Positions 50,735 through 63,696 of a stretch of DNA of 64,000 bases are shown here, in pieces (the first letter of the stretch is position 1; each line of letters opens with the position of its first letter). Source of the stretch: Gavia stellata. Taxonomy: Eukaryota > Chordata > Aves > Gaviiformes > Gaviidae. Under the pieces are notes generated by a model. It was not told the DNA's origin and ran no database searches. It saw only the letters and a list, made by a program, of their open reading frames with translations. The stretch lies in contig NC_082611.1 in NCBI RefSeq assembly GCF_030936135.1, forward strand, positions 6,835,001 through 6,899,000. Reading direction: 5' to 3'. A program made the translations under genes and the position numbers.

Positions 50735-51311
50735 AAATATAAAAAAAGTGTTACAGTAGACTTATAGTATCACATACTATTTCAGGATTATAATGGATTC
50801 TTAAGCCATACCTTACTGCTGCCGCTACTGGAAAGAGTAGTTTGTAGGGCAAGAATTTTAAGTCTAAAGAGGAAGCACACCTGAGAATGCTTTGGCTGCA
50901 GAATTTTACCTTTGTTTGAAGCTGCTTTCTGCTATGGTTTTGTTTGCATCTTTGCCAGGGCATTAATATTATTACAAAAGCATGCTTCTATGGCAACGGT
51001 ACTTTTCTTTCTACATGGCCTTTAAGTAACACTTGCAGAAAATAGGCGATTTAAAAAAAAAATAATATATATATGAAAAAAACCCCAAACAGCCCCAGAC
51101 CCTACATGTTTTCTCATAGATCGCTGCAAATACTAGAACTAAGTATCTTTTTTTTTCTTCCAGTACTGCTAGATGTAAGACAGTCCAAGTTTGGGTTCTA
51201 AGGAAGGAACAATTACCCTTTTTTGAAGAAGTAAAAAACCAAAACAAAATCCAAACCAAACCCCACAAACAACCTAAAAAGTGGATTGACAGTTCTTCAG
51301 AACAGTAGGTA

Positions 51312-52331
51312 TTACTGAGATCCACTTTCATGGGTCGTAGTTGTTACTGGTATTTCAAAGTGATTGTTGGCAGTGTTTTCCCTTCGGCAGTTCTGTATGA
51401 GTTTAAGTATTTCATCCTTGCATGGTTTATGAAAACAAAGTATAAATACCAAATTAGCACAGCTCTCGCAGAACAACACTATTTCTGCAATATTCATCAC
51501 AAGCTCATCCTTTGGAGTTCCAATGCTCTTCTGTAATTTGAATGTTGTCCTGAAGAGAATCATAACGTTATAAAATAGATGGCACATAAATATTGTTATG
51601 CTTATAATGTACGCAGCAGGGTAAGTACAAATGTGCTGTTGTAAGGCTGGAGCTTCAGCAGGTGCTCCTTTAGTGAAGACAACAGTAAAACAGAGTATCT
51701 GAAGAAATGATGGGATTCCAAATCCAAAGGCAAATTTAATGATCTCATATTCAGGCCATGCAAATAATGGATCTAACTGGCAGTCTGTTTCCAAGTGATA
51801 GTTATCTGTGCCAACTAGTACTGCCTCAGTCAGTGACAAACAGAAGGCATATATAAGTACAAATCCAACACACAATATGGGTCTTTGGGTTGCTTTGCTG
51901 AGAGCAGTCCTTGATGGAAATCTCTTGAGTAATAGTATGAGAAGTGTCAAAATCAAAACATACTGAGAAGTGAAATAACCGAAGTTGAAAAAAAATGACA
52001 GTACGTTACACGCTAGGTGGGTTGCTTTTAAATAGTCAGGTCTAGTAATGACAGTAAATGATAAAAAAATCATTATTATATTGCTGATGGTGAAGTGTAG
52101 AAGAAGTAAGTCTAAGTTTTCTATGACTTTGTACCGCAAATAGTTCTTTATGAAAATGATCAAAATACATATGCCAGCTATTAATCCCGTTGGTACAAAA
52201 AAGGCCATGTAACAGTGCATAAGTCTTGATATGATGTTTTGAGAAGCTATGAAGGCTTCGATTTCTTCTGGGGAGGTGAAAGCCAAGTTCTTGCTTGGGT
52301 AGCTGATCCATGTCATGTTGTGAGAAGCCAT
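51312..52331 (-). CDS. Unrecognised orphan 7TM receptor, single coding exon
   Basis: 339 residues from ATG 52,331 (context AAGGATGG). An acceptor (CCTTTTCCATTTCAG, boundary 52,378/52,377) lies 46 bases upstream, so a 5' UTR exon exists elsewhere, as for GPER1. Seven hydrophobic segments: about 40-62, 72-95, 105-136, 151-173, 196-220, 238-261, 277-301. N5 (NMT) is glycosylatable and the outside end is short. C108 and C184 fit the class A disulfide, and P207 fits TM5. Most other signatures are missing: no N in TM1, N84 where TM2 has Asp, LKRFP in place of DRY, no TM4 Trp, no CWxP in TM6, NLVFI in place of NPxxY. It occupies the slot of GPR146 in mammals but does not resemble it. The ligand is unknown, and it may not signal in the standard way. 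A coding gene is well supported by length and membrane pattern. Confidence 0.85.
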   Translation of the reverse strand: MASHNMTWISYPSKNLAFTSPEEIEAFIASQNIISRLMHCYMAFFVPTGLIAGICILIIFIKNYLRYKVIENLDLLLLHFTISNIIMIFLSFTVITRPDYLKATHLACNVLSFFFNFGYFTSQYVLILTLLILLLKRFPSRTALSKATQRPILCVGFVLIYAFCLSLTEAVLVGTDNYHLETDCQLDPLFAWPEYEIIKFAFGFGIPSFLQILCFTVVFTKGAPAEAPALQQHICTYPAAYIISITIFMCHLFYNVMILFRTTFKLQKSIGTPKDELVMNIAEIVLFCESCANLVFILCFHKPCKDEILKLIQNCRRENTANNHFEIPVTTTTHESGSQ

Positions 52332-52579
52332 CCTTACTTCCACACCGTGCTTATTTCCTGTTCAATGGAGTTTGAAACTGAAATGGAAAAGGAAGGTGAA
52401 ACAGGTTTTACAGTACGGTTTGTACTGTCTCTAATTTGTGCGTTAAATATTATGTGCAGTCAGGAGTATGAACCATTTGTTCAGAATAAATGTAGTATTT
52501 TTCTTGGTGGATTTTATGCTCCTATGTTAATTTCAAGCTAACTGGCATAATATTTTTAGCCAGAGAAATCTGCCTTTTT

Positions 52580-52840
52580 ATTTTGTCTGGTTCCTGCTCG
52601 CAGCACTACCCCCTTTTCCTCCCTTGATGCAGCCAGGACTTCACTGCAGCTCGGCTTGGTAGACAGCAGCCAGGATTCAGCACACTCATGTCGCCAGTAG
52701 AATAAATGGGAGAGTTGGCCATTCTGTGGGTGAGGAAGGAGGTGGCCCTGTGATTAGGTGGAGCCGCTTTTCCTCACCATCTTGCCAAAAAAGGGTAAGG
52801 CAGCACGCAGGGCAACTGCACTGTGTGGGTTGCAGCTACA
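52580..52840 (-). other. GC-richer patch upstream of the orphan receptor
   Basis: About 260 bp with higher GC and a few CpGs, 250-500 bp upstream of the receptor's coding exon, in AT-rich DNA. It is a reasonable place for its promoter and first exon, but no strong donor was seen. Confidence 0.25.
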
Positions 52841-55800
52841 GACACAAAATAGCTTCACTGTACTGTCGCAAGGGTGGGAATTTTGTATAATTTGAACCAA
52901 GCTGACAGTCTCAGGGCTCACACTACATACTGAGGAAAATGCAAAGATAATCACAATATGAGGCAAGAGTCACATTCCTTTCTTTGTTTTAGTTTTGCTT
53001 CCTTTCTGTTATGAAAAAAAGCCTTTCATAACTGCAGGCTGTACTGAGAAGCACATATAAAATTAATGTGAATGTTTAAGAACTGTTATGAACAAACTGC
53101 TTTCATACTAAAACATGTTTATACATTAATAATACTGTCATTTTTAGATGTAGCTGTTGCATAAAACTGCAAAAAATAATGCTTTTCTGCATGCTCAAAT
53201 TTGAGAAAATGATTACCGGTGCATTATGGGCCTATTGATAAAGTTTTAGCAAGGAACATTTTTTACAGCTGAGTTATAAATTCCTGAAAATAGGGAATTT
53301 TAAGAGTAATATGGATAGTCTGTTAGCTGTAATGACTCTATGATATGTTGATGTTATAATTCTGCTACCATATAAATGTTTGGAGGATCCTTTTTAAGCC
53401 AAAAAAGCTTTATAGAACAACGTAATGTGTACTTATGAAAAACTGAGTGTAATAGATATGAATATATAAATTTTACAGACCACCTAAAAGCATAATTAAC
53501 TCAATTCCTAAAAGAAAATTTCTGTGTACCTTGTACTGATTGATGCAGAAAATAGCATAGGTTTTTTTTTAGTTAGAAAGGATAAATATTTTTAAACGTA
53601 AGATAATGAACTCAGTATTCCTAATGAATTTTAAATGTCTGATTAAGCATGGTCCGTAGTACTGGAAAAAGTTCAAACATACAGGCATTTTTACAGTGTA
53701 GAATGTTGTTTTCTGGGAAAAAAAAATCCTTTTTTATTCACATGGATTTCAATTTTGTGTTAAGAGTTTGGTGGTTTTACTTTGTTCCGTTGTATGCAAA
53801 GCTGGTCTGTACAAGCAATGTATGTAGACAGTACATCAGGCAAAGACAGGACAGTGGAGTTCTCCTTATAGAAGTTTCTATATAGTCATATTAGTAACAA
53901 GAGTGATATACTTAGTTGTACAGAATGCATTTTCCGTACAGGGATTCTAGTGATGTTAACTCTTAAAGTGAAAGTAACTTTAAATTGGTAAAAGTTCATA
54001 AAGATGCATTAATGTTTTTAAGCAGTGTTCATTATAGATAAGTCAGTGTCTTAATACTGTTTGACAGTTCATTTATGGTTGTTACCTCTGACGCTACTTC
54101 ATATTTCTGATATTTCTAATCTCTCCTCAAAATTGGAATTCTAATACTGGTTTTAATTAGAAAAGTTGACTTATCAAAGTGGCTTTGATTAAGTGTGTAT
54201 ATAATCTTATATAATTATAATTTCATTTATATAAAACCATGGAGTTATGTTTTGATTCAGCAGTGTTCTTTGTCCCCTTTTAGAGACAGAGTTTCTTCCT
54301 TTCTAGAAAGGTTATTTTTAGAGAGGTTCCACTACAGGAAGGACTGATGCACCCAGGGAAGTGTTTGTATTACAGGTACACTCGCGGGAGGGGAGAAGTT
54401 GGCTGGTCAGACTCTGGCTGTGTTCTAACCTCTGAGCTGGAGTACACCATGTAGGAAAGCATTGATGGGCAAAACTGGCAGAAGTCTCTGAAGCAAGTTA
54501 AAAGTCAATATAATTTTGAAGCTTAAAAATATATTGTTAAATATGAATAATCTCAAGAAAAATGGATTGAAAATCTTTTCTAAGATGATAAGTGTTGGGA
54601 GGAAATATTGTTGTCTTGTTAATTGAGGAAATGTATCTTAAATGCTTGCAGTAGAGCTTTTGTTTCTATTGAGTTGACTTTTAATATGAACCACTAAAAA
54701 GTACTCAAGTTTGTACTAAAGTGCTCAAACTGAAGAGTGAGAATAATTAAAAAGAAAAAAAGCCCCAAACCACACGCACAAAACCTCACAACTGTAGTCA
54801 AGTGGTTGGCCTTTTGTATTTCTTCATAGTAGTGATTTCCTACTTCTAGATTTTAATTTCAAAGTATCTCTTTTGAAATAAAGCTGATCAGTCTGATTTT
54901 TAAGTTACGTTCCATGCTTAATACTGAAGCACGGGGGGGGGAAAAATCTGGAAAATGTCTCATTAATCAAGTAGCTGCAATGCTCTCTACTTCCATTTGG
55001 CTCTATGGCTGAAAGTGATTTACTGTGCTATTCAGTCAGCTGTAGCCATGGAGCTTGGCAGACTTGCTTCTGGCTTTCTTCTGCTGCTTTGGTTTCTCTG
55101 TAGGATTTCATGGCCTTTAGATTTCCAGGAAATAATAACTTCTACAATTCATCTCTTCTTAAATACTCAGGAGAAATCTCAAGAATGATGGAAACAGTTT
55201 TAGTCAAATTTTGACTTTCTATTAGAAGAGAGATTTGAAGCTTAATCTGGCAAAGGATAGGTACTTTGTGATGAATAGAGAAAGAAAATGTGGAACCACG
55301 TGAGCGTCTGCAGAAAGCTTGTTGTTATCATCCCACATGGTAGTTTCAGGAAGTTAAGAAATTTTGAGAAGCTCTTTCACCAGAGTCTCCAGTGGGGCTA
55401 CCTTCTAGTCCTGGCAGGCCTTTTCCAGGATCGAATGTTTGAATTTAGTTCTGGCACTGTGAAAGTTTCCATTATCTTCTCAACAACTTTCACACCATGG
55501 GCCAACTAACCATGCTCACTGTCCTTGTAGAGAATCTCAGAATAGCTTAGCAACATTCAACTTTTATGGTAGCATAATTGCAAAGGAAACAAAGGACATA
55601 GTTTTGGGTTTCACAGGAAATCATACGGCCTTAAATCAAATTACAGGAAAAACAAGATGCCAAAACTTTGTTAAATTTGCTCAGGATCTGGCCTTGGTAC
55701 TGATACTGCGTTCATCTTTGACCATAGCAAGGTATTTTTTATTTTATTTTAGCTATTCTTTGGGCATTTAAGACAAAGTAAGGAACATTAGACTTAATGC

Positions 55801-58800
55801 AGCGTATTCCAGTAGTAGCAACTTAATTGCGTAAGAAAGTGCATCATCTTGGTTTCTCTTTCTGTATCCACCAGTTTGCATGTTGTGATATTTAATGATG
55901 GACCAGCACAGTATTAGGGAGAGATTATTGATGTGTTCAGGCCTCATTTGTCATAGGTGTCAAGACAAATGCCTGAATAGTCTCAGTTGGGTTGCAAGTC
56001 TTGTTTATAACCACAGACCATTATTTAACATCACTGTTAAATAACAACAATGATGTTAATATTACTCTTACTCCCACCTGGACATTTTTATTCTAACATA
56101 AGTGTGTGTCTTTTAATTTACCTCATCTGGGGAGGGATTTAAACTAAACAAAAGTAATCTATTCAACCTAGAATTAAAATACTCTTGGGGGAAAATAACA
56201 GTGCAACTATATGTGTATAATTATAATCAATGTAAGTATTAAAATTCTGACTTACGGAAAAATTTCTAGGTGTGCTGTTTTAAACCGAACTTTCAGAAAA
56301 TCGCCTTAGGATTACCCATGCAAACAAAATTTTATCAAAACAAACTGTTTGCAGCTTTGCTATGGTTAGTCAGTCTGAACATAATGCTTGCTTGAATTCA
56401 ATAAAGTGTTCATCACAGAAGAAAAAAATATCTGCTAGCAGTTTGTAGCTTATTTTTGGTTTGGCAAATAAGATTAAAGTTAACACTGTAGACATTAATT
56501 CCCCCCCCCCTTTATTCTGCTTTTAAAAAAATCACAATGATAATGTCAGACTATTTTCTTATCTGGTTCTGGTGTCTCACTAAATATTTGAATGAGAGCA
56601 AATGGCAATTTTGAGTTCAGATTCTGGTAGGAAAGGTTGTGTGCAGGTGGCTGCAATCAAATATGCCTAATACTTCATACAGGCTAATACGTGTATGTTC
56701 TTCTCTCTAACATGGTCACACCTAGATATATAATTCTGCCTTTTGACCTACTCCTACAATCTAATTTTATTTTTTGCAATGTTTTGTCTCTTCCTAAGTA
56801 TTTTCAGTGAAATTTGTGGATAAATAGCACTTTACAAGATGTACTGCTCATCACCTCATGAAGTCGCTGCATTAGGGTTTTCTAGCTGGAATTATATATT
56901 GGACCCCATCAGAAAAGTCTGACTCCTTTGCAGCCTCTGCAGCTGATTGACTGAATATTGTCACAGATGGCATAACCTCTCTATACATTTGTTGACATCA
57001 GAACTGATAGCTTTAGAGAGTCTTATGACTCTAAGGTGCTCATCTGTGATGTAAAGCACCTCTTAGAAATTGTAAGCCTTTACAGTTTTAAAACATTCCC
57101 AAAGCATCAAGTTCATTCCTTCCACTAAAGTAAATGTATGCTTATAATAATAATGTGATGAAGGAGCCACAACTTCTGCTTTAGTAAGATGAAAATATTT
57201 GCAAACTTTTATAGACTTTTGGTAACACTAATTTAATTTAAAGTAAAAAGATATGTTCCATGGCAGCAGCAGAGTACTGGAGGGTGGTTTATTTCTCACA
57301 TATTTTATTTCAGAATCTCCATGCAGCCGGCCACATTTTTTGTCAAAATACTTTGAGTTTCCATCATAGGAAAAATAAGGAATTTATTTTGTCATTTTCG
57401 TCTGCTGTGAGAAAATCTGGTATTCCCTCAGTTCTTTGTCTGGTTCTTGGATTTACTGCAGGGACATACATTTTATTTCTAAATGCATGTAAAGTTTACG
57501 CTCTGCTTGGTGGGGGGCCTGAGTCCTTTAGTCTTTTAGTGAAATCTGTCAGCTTAGAGTGCGAACACCTTGAGACCTGAATGAATTTTTTTTCTCACAA
57601 CATGCTATGACATAAAGTGACTTTGCTATTTCTAGTTACTCCCTGGTAACTGAGAGTAATATATAGTGTGTCAAAGCTCACATATATTGAAGTTATTGGA
57701 GAACCCAGGCTTATTCCTGTTTCTCCTAAGATTAATTAATGAGGGAAACTTGCAGTATGCTACTTGCATTATCTTTCCCTGTATTGTCATGCTCCAATAT
57801 TTTGTCCCTTCTTTACTTCTGCTGACCCTCACTTTATTTGACCATCATTTGTACGTTGTGAATCCTTCCTTAACTTCATGTGGCCTCACTTTTTTCCTTG
57901 TTTTTTCTTTTTTCCTCTTTCTGGCCCTGTTTCATCCACTCTGCCTTTTGTGGCAGCAGTTAAAGCAAATACATTTGATTTTTACTTTCTGAAGCACAGC
58001 GACTATGTTATCCTTCACTTCCAACAGACGGAGCTGAGCAAATGAGCGTAGTGTTCAGAAGGCAGTTTAAAAACAGCAAGTTGTGAAAAGACTACTTTCA
58101 GTACCAAGAGGACCTAGTCTCTAAGATTTCATTGTTTTTGGTCCCCCGTCCCCACTTTGACGGTTAACTCATGCAAACAGAGAGCTTGGTTTCAAGGAAA
58201 CTTTTGTTTTTTTAAAGTCTAGAAAGAAGAGCTCCTAAAACAGGGAGTTTCTCCCTGGCAGCCAGAACTCTGTGTCTATAAAAGGTTTGGCAGGGCAGTC
58301 TTTCTGCATTCTGTCACCAGCCTTTAGAAGGAAAATATTCTTTCATCCAGCCATAGAGCAATACGTATAATATTCCTTGTGAAACTCGACTCTTGGTGGG
58401 CATGTCCTGCATCGACCCATGAAAACAATGCATGTAATTTAGGGGCTGAATTTGTCCTTTCTGTTTGTACGACGTCTGCCAAGTTAAAAGATGGGGGCAG
58501 CTTGTAGTATATGAAAGACTGAAATGTAAAATACTATATTCATCTTTCTTGTAATGTCAAAGTTCCTACACTTGGGCAAGTATTTGAGGTTGTAAAGATT
58601 TAGGAAATCCTACCCTTAACTTCTGAAAAATTACCAGTTTCTGAGAAACCGAAAGCTTTTATTTTTACTTTTCCAGAATATAAATGAATCAGCAGTAACT
58701 GAACATAATCTCCAAGCAGCATCGCTGACGTTGTTTCCTGTCCTTTACAATTCCTGCTGTGTGGTTAGGATTATCCAACAATGTCCATCCTTTAGAAGAC

Positions 58801-61800
58801 TGCTCTTAGGCAATAGTTGGAGTCGTTTGTCCAGACCACTGAACAGTATTTCATCATCTAGCTATCATCGGTTCAATGGGAGTTAAGTACTTACTGGAAA
58901 ACAGTCTTCACATTTACTCTATTTAATGCTCAGTTTTATCATAAATTTCAGCTTTCTGAGGATGTTTCCCAGATATAGTATTTTACTTTGCATAGTTCAC
59001 ATGTTGTAAAAGAAAGGAAAACTAAAAGCTCTAAATTTTAACCTTAGCTTCATAGTTTGAGCCTCTTGTGATGAATAAAACATTGCATATTCAAAGTAAT
59101 AAAAAGCACTTACCTTTTCAAGAAAATGCTCCACAGATACAACGGGCTGAGGTTTTCACTGTGAATAGTCAGATGAAATATAATTATTGTTTGGAGCATA
59201 TAGCCCTTTTTATTTATGAAGAAAGCAGGGTGTATATATTATAACTTCTTCAGCTGCTGTGCATCGCGATGAAAAATCCAGACGCTCGCTGACTACGAAA
59301 ACATAGGGTTCTGTAAAGAAAGCAGGAACTTGGTTTAAGTCATTCAAACCATACACGTTGCATGTTTAGCAAACCTATGGTTTCATCATGTGACTTTAAA
59401 GTTCAAATTATCCTCTGCAGTGAGATATTTTAGAACAGAAAAGTAGTGTTTGTCCCTGCCATTTCTAAGTATGTGAGGCCATCCAGTGGATTTTGTTTTC
59501 CTGTTCATGAAGTAATCCTACGCATATTGGCCAGCCTTTGCAATTACATTTTTTTCTAGTGCGCTGTTTTAAGTGCTAGAGGTCTAGAAAATGAAAAGCC
59601 TGTTGAATAAATACCAAGCAAGGCCCCTTGCTTAACAAGACAAAAACTCGACACAGAAGTAGTGCATGTCAAAAATATTAAGATCCCATCTTAAAAATAG
59701 GGTGTATTTCTGTTTTTCCACAGGTCCTGGCTCTTGGAACACTCCCAGTATCGTACACATGCATTAAATTATTTTTCCAGATGCTCTGCAATGACCATGA
59801 GGTGTTAAAAGACAGAATTTTGAGTCTGTAGTATGTTTTGGGTCTGGCTCAGCATCAGTCTTCTTAGTGACTATGTTGAATAGTGTTCTTAAAACCTCAG
59901 ATATAAATGAGCAAGAAAGGGTTGGCTCATGATTTTTTTTTTTAGCACATGCAGCCTTCGTATCTGGAATACGTCGGTAGCATCATGTTTTCTCATACTA
60001 GCACATGGGGAAGAACATTTTTATTGTAATCTTTTAATAATTTGCAGTGGCTTTCGTAGGTTGAGAAGATAATTTGTGATCAGTGTTTGATCAGCGCTCT
60101 CTGTTTTCATGGCATCTTACTTGTTGCACTTTAACAAGCTTTATTGAAAAACATGTGGAAAGAGCCAAAACAAAGAAATGAAATGAGACAAATACGTATG
60201 AGTCTAGATTTCAAAATTGGAGTTGTGGGTTACCTGGAGAAAACATTTCAGCACTAGGTCTACATTTCCACCTGAAATTAGCACTACTGCTCCAAATACT
60301 TTTTTGAAACTAGAGATGCGCCTGGAAGGTCTTAGGCTGCAGCAGTGGCCAAGAGACATTTGAGCTTTCAGGTTGAGTGATCATGTTCTTTGTGCAGTAG
60401 CTGTGCTCCAAAACAGCTCTTCAGTAGTTCAGTGGCTCTGTGAAATGTGGTTTCCAATGAGCTTACACATGTTATTCGGAATACTCTAATTCCCGTACTG
60501 ACTTTGTTATTTTGGATCATCTTAGAATAGTAGTTTGTTGAACTGGGTAGATTTTTTTCCTTTTATTTACAGTAGTTCCTCCAAACTGTTACTGAAAAAC
60601 TTGGATAAAGCTGGTAGTGTAGTGTAGGTGTTTTGTATATAGCATTTGCTTTTGAGGTGTACCCAGATCCAGGTTCACTTTGTTGGTATTAATTTCTCAT
60701 AGTTAAGAATGGTAAAGAAAAAATAAGCATTGTAACTGTATGCAAGTCAGGTGATTTTTTTTTTTTTTTCCCTGTTGATTTTCCATTAAAGATGCAAATT
60801 TGAAATGTCACCCTTTTCTTTCCAGGACTTAGGGCTGTGCAGAGAGCACATTAAACTACGTAAGCATAGTCAAATGATTGTTTTTGAAATTGCAGTAAAA
60901 TTTCAGAAAGTATTTGGTAATCAACTGGTAGATATTAACTTGACTTTTTAGCTTCCAGAATGGATCACGTGTGCACATGAGGCAACGCTAAACGGTTATG
61001 GCGTCGGTTTGTTGCTGTACTTCCCACTGAAGTCGTCTGAATAGGCACGTGACTGATAACCATGGCTCTGCTGGGGGTGGGGAGGGAGTAAAGTTATGTC
61101 TTGGCTGAGGGCCACCAGCAAACAGCTGGGTTTTGTGCTTTTTTTGGAAGTTGATCTGGTGGATGTACACAAGGATATCTGGCTGTGCCCTTTGTGATTA
61201 TTACTAAAATAAAGGCGAATCAATGGCTGCACCAAAAGTTTAACAAATATTCAAACCACTCTTTACAACGGTTTAAATTACTCTCAGTTAATTAGCAATC
61301 AGTGAGCAAGGAGTAACTCAAGTGAACGTATGCCCTAACACAGCAGTGTTAAGACTACATTTCCTATTATTCAGTAACCGCTTTTCTGACAATGCAAGGT
61401 GTAGTAAAGCAGAGTCCAAGGGAGCTTACCCTCTAATGAGAAAAATTGTATAAATAGAACCAGAAAAGCAAAAAGAGAAAAGCGATTTCTTATGCCTCCC
61501 ATCTTTAAAAAGAAAAAATAATCTAAGAGAAAGCTCCCATCTTCAAAAGGACGTTCACATTTACAAATATTTTTCATACTTTGACTGAAAACTGTATTAA
61601 GCCTTATTAGTCAGTGGTATTTAGAGGGAACATTTATCCTACTTTGAATCAGTAGCACATCACAATTTCAGAATGTGTACATCGATTCAGAGAATCACAT
61701 CAGAAAGTACCCCTGTTTTACAGGTGGAGAAACTTGACTGCTGGGAAATGTATTCTTCCAAGGTGATGGAATACATTGAAAGTCAGAAGAGAAAGAGAGG

Positions 61801-63576
61801 TTAGAAAATCAAGATTTCCCAACTCTGTATTCTTTATTCTGTTTAAACCATGCTGATTCCCATGTTGATACCTGCAATTCTGCTTCTTCTATGGAAACAG
61901 ACAATACTTAGTTGGAGGTATCTTAACAGATATATGGTGTGGTTTTGGCAGCAGCTCACTGTGCTGTTATTGTTACAGTTAATGCGTTACTAAAAGAAAT
62001 GCAAGATATTGCTGTTGTGTGACCACCTGTGTCTTTCCTTAAACAATAAAACAGTTTATTTAATTTGCTTAAATGATCACAGGCTGCAAGTCATATGAGA
62101 ACAGTGGCAAGCAGACTAGAGTTTAGTTGTATAAAATGTAATAAAACTGCAGAAAATGGTGGTTAAGTGACTGTATTTGGGATGATGCATAATTTTACTA
62201 TTACTTTCATTAGTGATTTATGGATTTATGATTTCTTGGTGATTAGTATACATGCTCTCAATGGAAAAGGTTGATGTATGATAATGATGCCCTGGATAGG
62301 GCAGAGGCAGGAAAGGTAGAAGTTAAATAATTGTGAGATGCTGTGACAATATTTAAGGATTGGCTGATAACATAGACAATTCCACTAGCCACCTACAGTG
62401 TGTTGCAGTGGGCAAAACTCTTTTTTATTTTTTAACACATCTTATTGTTCCTATGGCAAAATAAATATATCCGCTACTGAGTGGCAGATGTTCTAAAGAA
62501 AGCAGATGTGAGCCACTTTTCTTTTGATCAGGTCCAATTTCTGTTAATTGACCTGTATTACTGATGTGTTTAGCAGAGTACAGATCCCTGACAGTAAGTT
62601 TAATTTGAAGTGAGGTTTCTTTCTCTCATATACATGTATGCCAGATGAGAGAAACTTCTCCATCTTCTCTAACAAACACCGTTTGATGCTTCTGGCTTGT
62701 GAGATGCTGAAACCATGGAGATTTCAGTCTTTTTATTCTCTGGCTTAATGCAGATCCACCCAGTAAAGTATTATGGAGATGGTGATTCTGTCTTGCTCAC
62801 CTTCCTTCTGAATCTTCATGATCAGTTGTTCAGCGAAGAGTTGCAACGCTCAGTTGAGCGGTGGAGCTCTTGTTTGCTTGGTGCAGCATCAAATAGCCAC
62901 AGTCATCAGGGACAGGGACCACAAGCTGCAGTAAGCTTGCAGTTAGTCTAAGCATGGGACTGGATTGCTCTAGGGTAATGATTATTGTTAGGGAGCTAAT
63001 CCTGCATGAGAAGCCTGAAATCTGTTTTTAGAGTATGCTGTTGTCTTCTGCTCTTGATTAACATATCTTTTCTTGCCTTTTTGATGTAATGTTATCAAGA
63101 AAACTGTCCCTGTGTAGTATGGTAGGATTGTTTTGGAATATTAAATGGCTGTTATTGCCTGTTCCCCAGTGTATTATGGTGAAAAGCAGTCACTGTGTTA
63201 CTGGAATTTTGAATTGTGAAATAGTCTACAATTTTTTTCAAAGATATTTTTCATAAACTACCATGTATTTCCATATTAATTTTTCCTCTACTGTCATGTA
63301 ACAAAAAACCCCTAAACTTGAGTGTGGACTATTAGCCACAGAATTAGTCAAAGATTGCCTTGATTCTCTATCCAATGGCTGAGCTTACATATTGGAAGCT
63401 TTTCTTGGTGGCATTTTAGCACCTTAAGGATACTTGTATTAATGCAATAATTCAAGATGCCTGGAAAAAACCTTAATTTTTGAGAAGAGCATCTATTTTA
63501 AGGCTTTTCTTATATTAATGCACAGTTGCCAGTCACTCTGTAGAATTGTTCTTGTGAAAGGCCTTGCTTTTAGTTT
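52841..63576 (+). other. C7orf50 intron, right part
   Basis: AT-rich with no recognisable exon, and no GPR146-like frame. Notable points: a 10-base C run at 56,501-56,510, TATAAAAGG at 58,277-58,285, a small CpG cluster at 59,264-59,300, and an intron-exon-like stretch at 60,836-60,860 that I rejected. Confidence 0.5.
58277..58285 (+). promoter_or_regulatory. TATA-box-like site inside the intron
   Basis: TATAAAAGG, with a 7-bp inverted repeat CAGGGAG-TTT-CTCCCTG about 35 bp upstream. A pyrimidine-rich initiator-like TCTTTCTGC follows about 15 bp downstream. No coding region follows, so it would drive a non-coding RNA if used. Confidence 0.2.
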
Positions 63577-63653
63577 TCACAGAATCACAGAATCACAGAA
63601 TCAGTACGGTTGGAAAAGACCTGTAAGATCATCGAGTCCAACCTGGGGGGGGG

Positions 63654-63696
<43 letters not shown>

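Noticed and set aside
51312-52331. Calling this receptor GPR146 by position
   Set aside because: Position and strand fit the mammalian GPR146, but the GPR146 protein hallmarks that I know are absent. The translation differs throughout, so no symbol was given.
52332-52343. Orphan receptor starting at a GTG at 52,343
   Set aside because: GTG is not a usual vertebrate start and the ATG four codons later has a good context.
60836-60860. Possible C7orf50 exon between TTTCTTTCCAG and CGTAAGC
   Set aside because: Only about 36 bases, and the translation has no likeness to the C7orf50 family.
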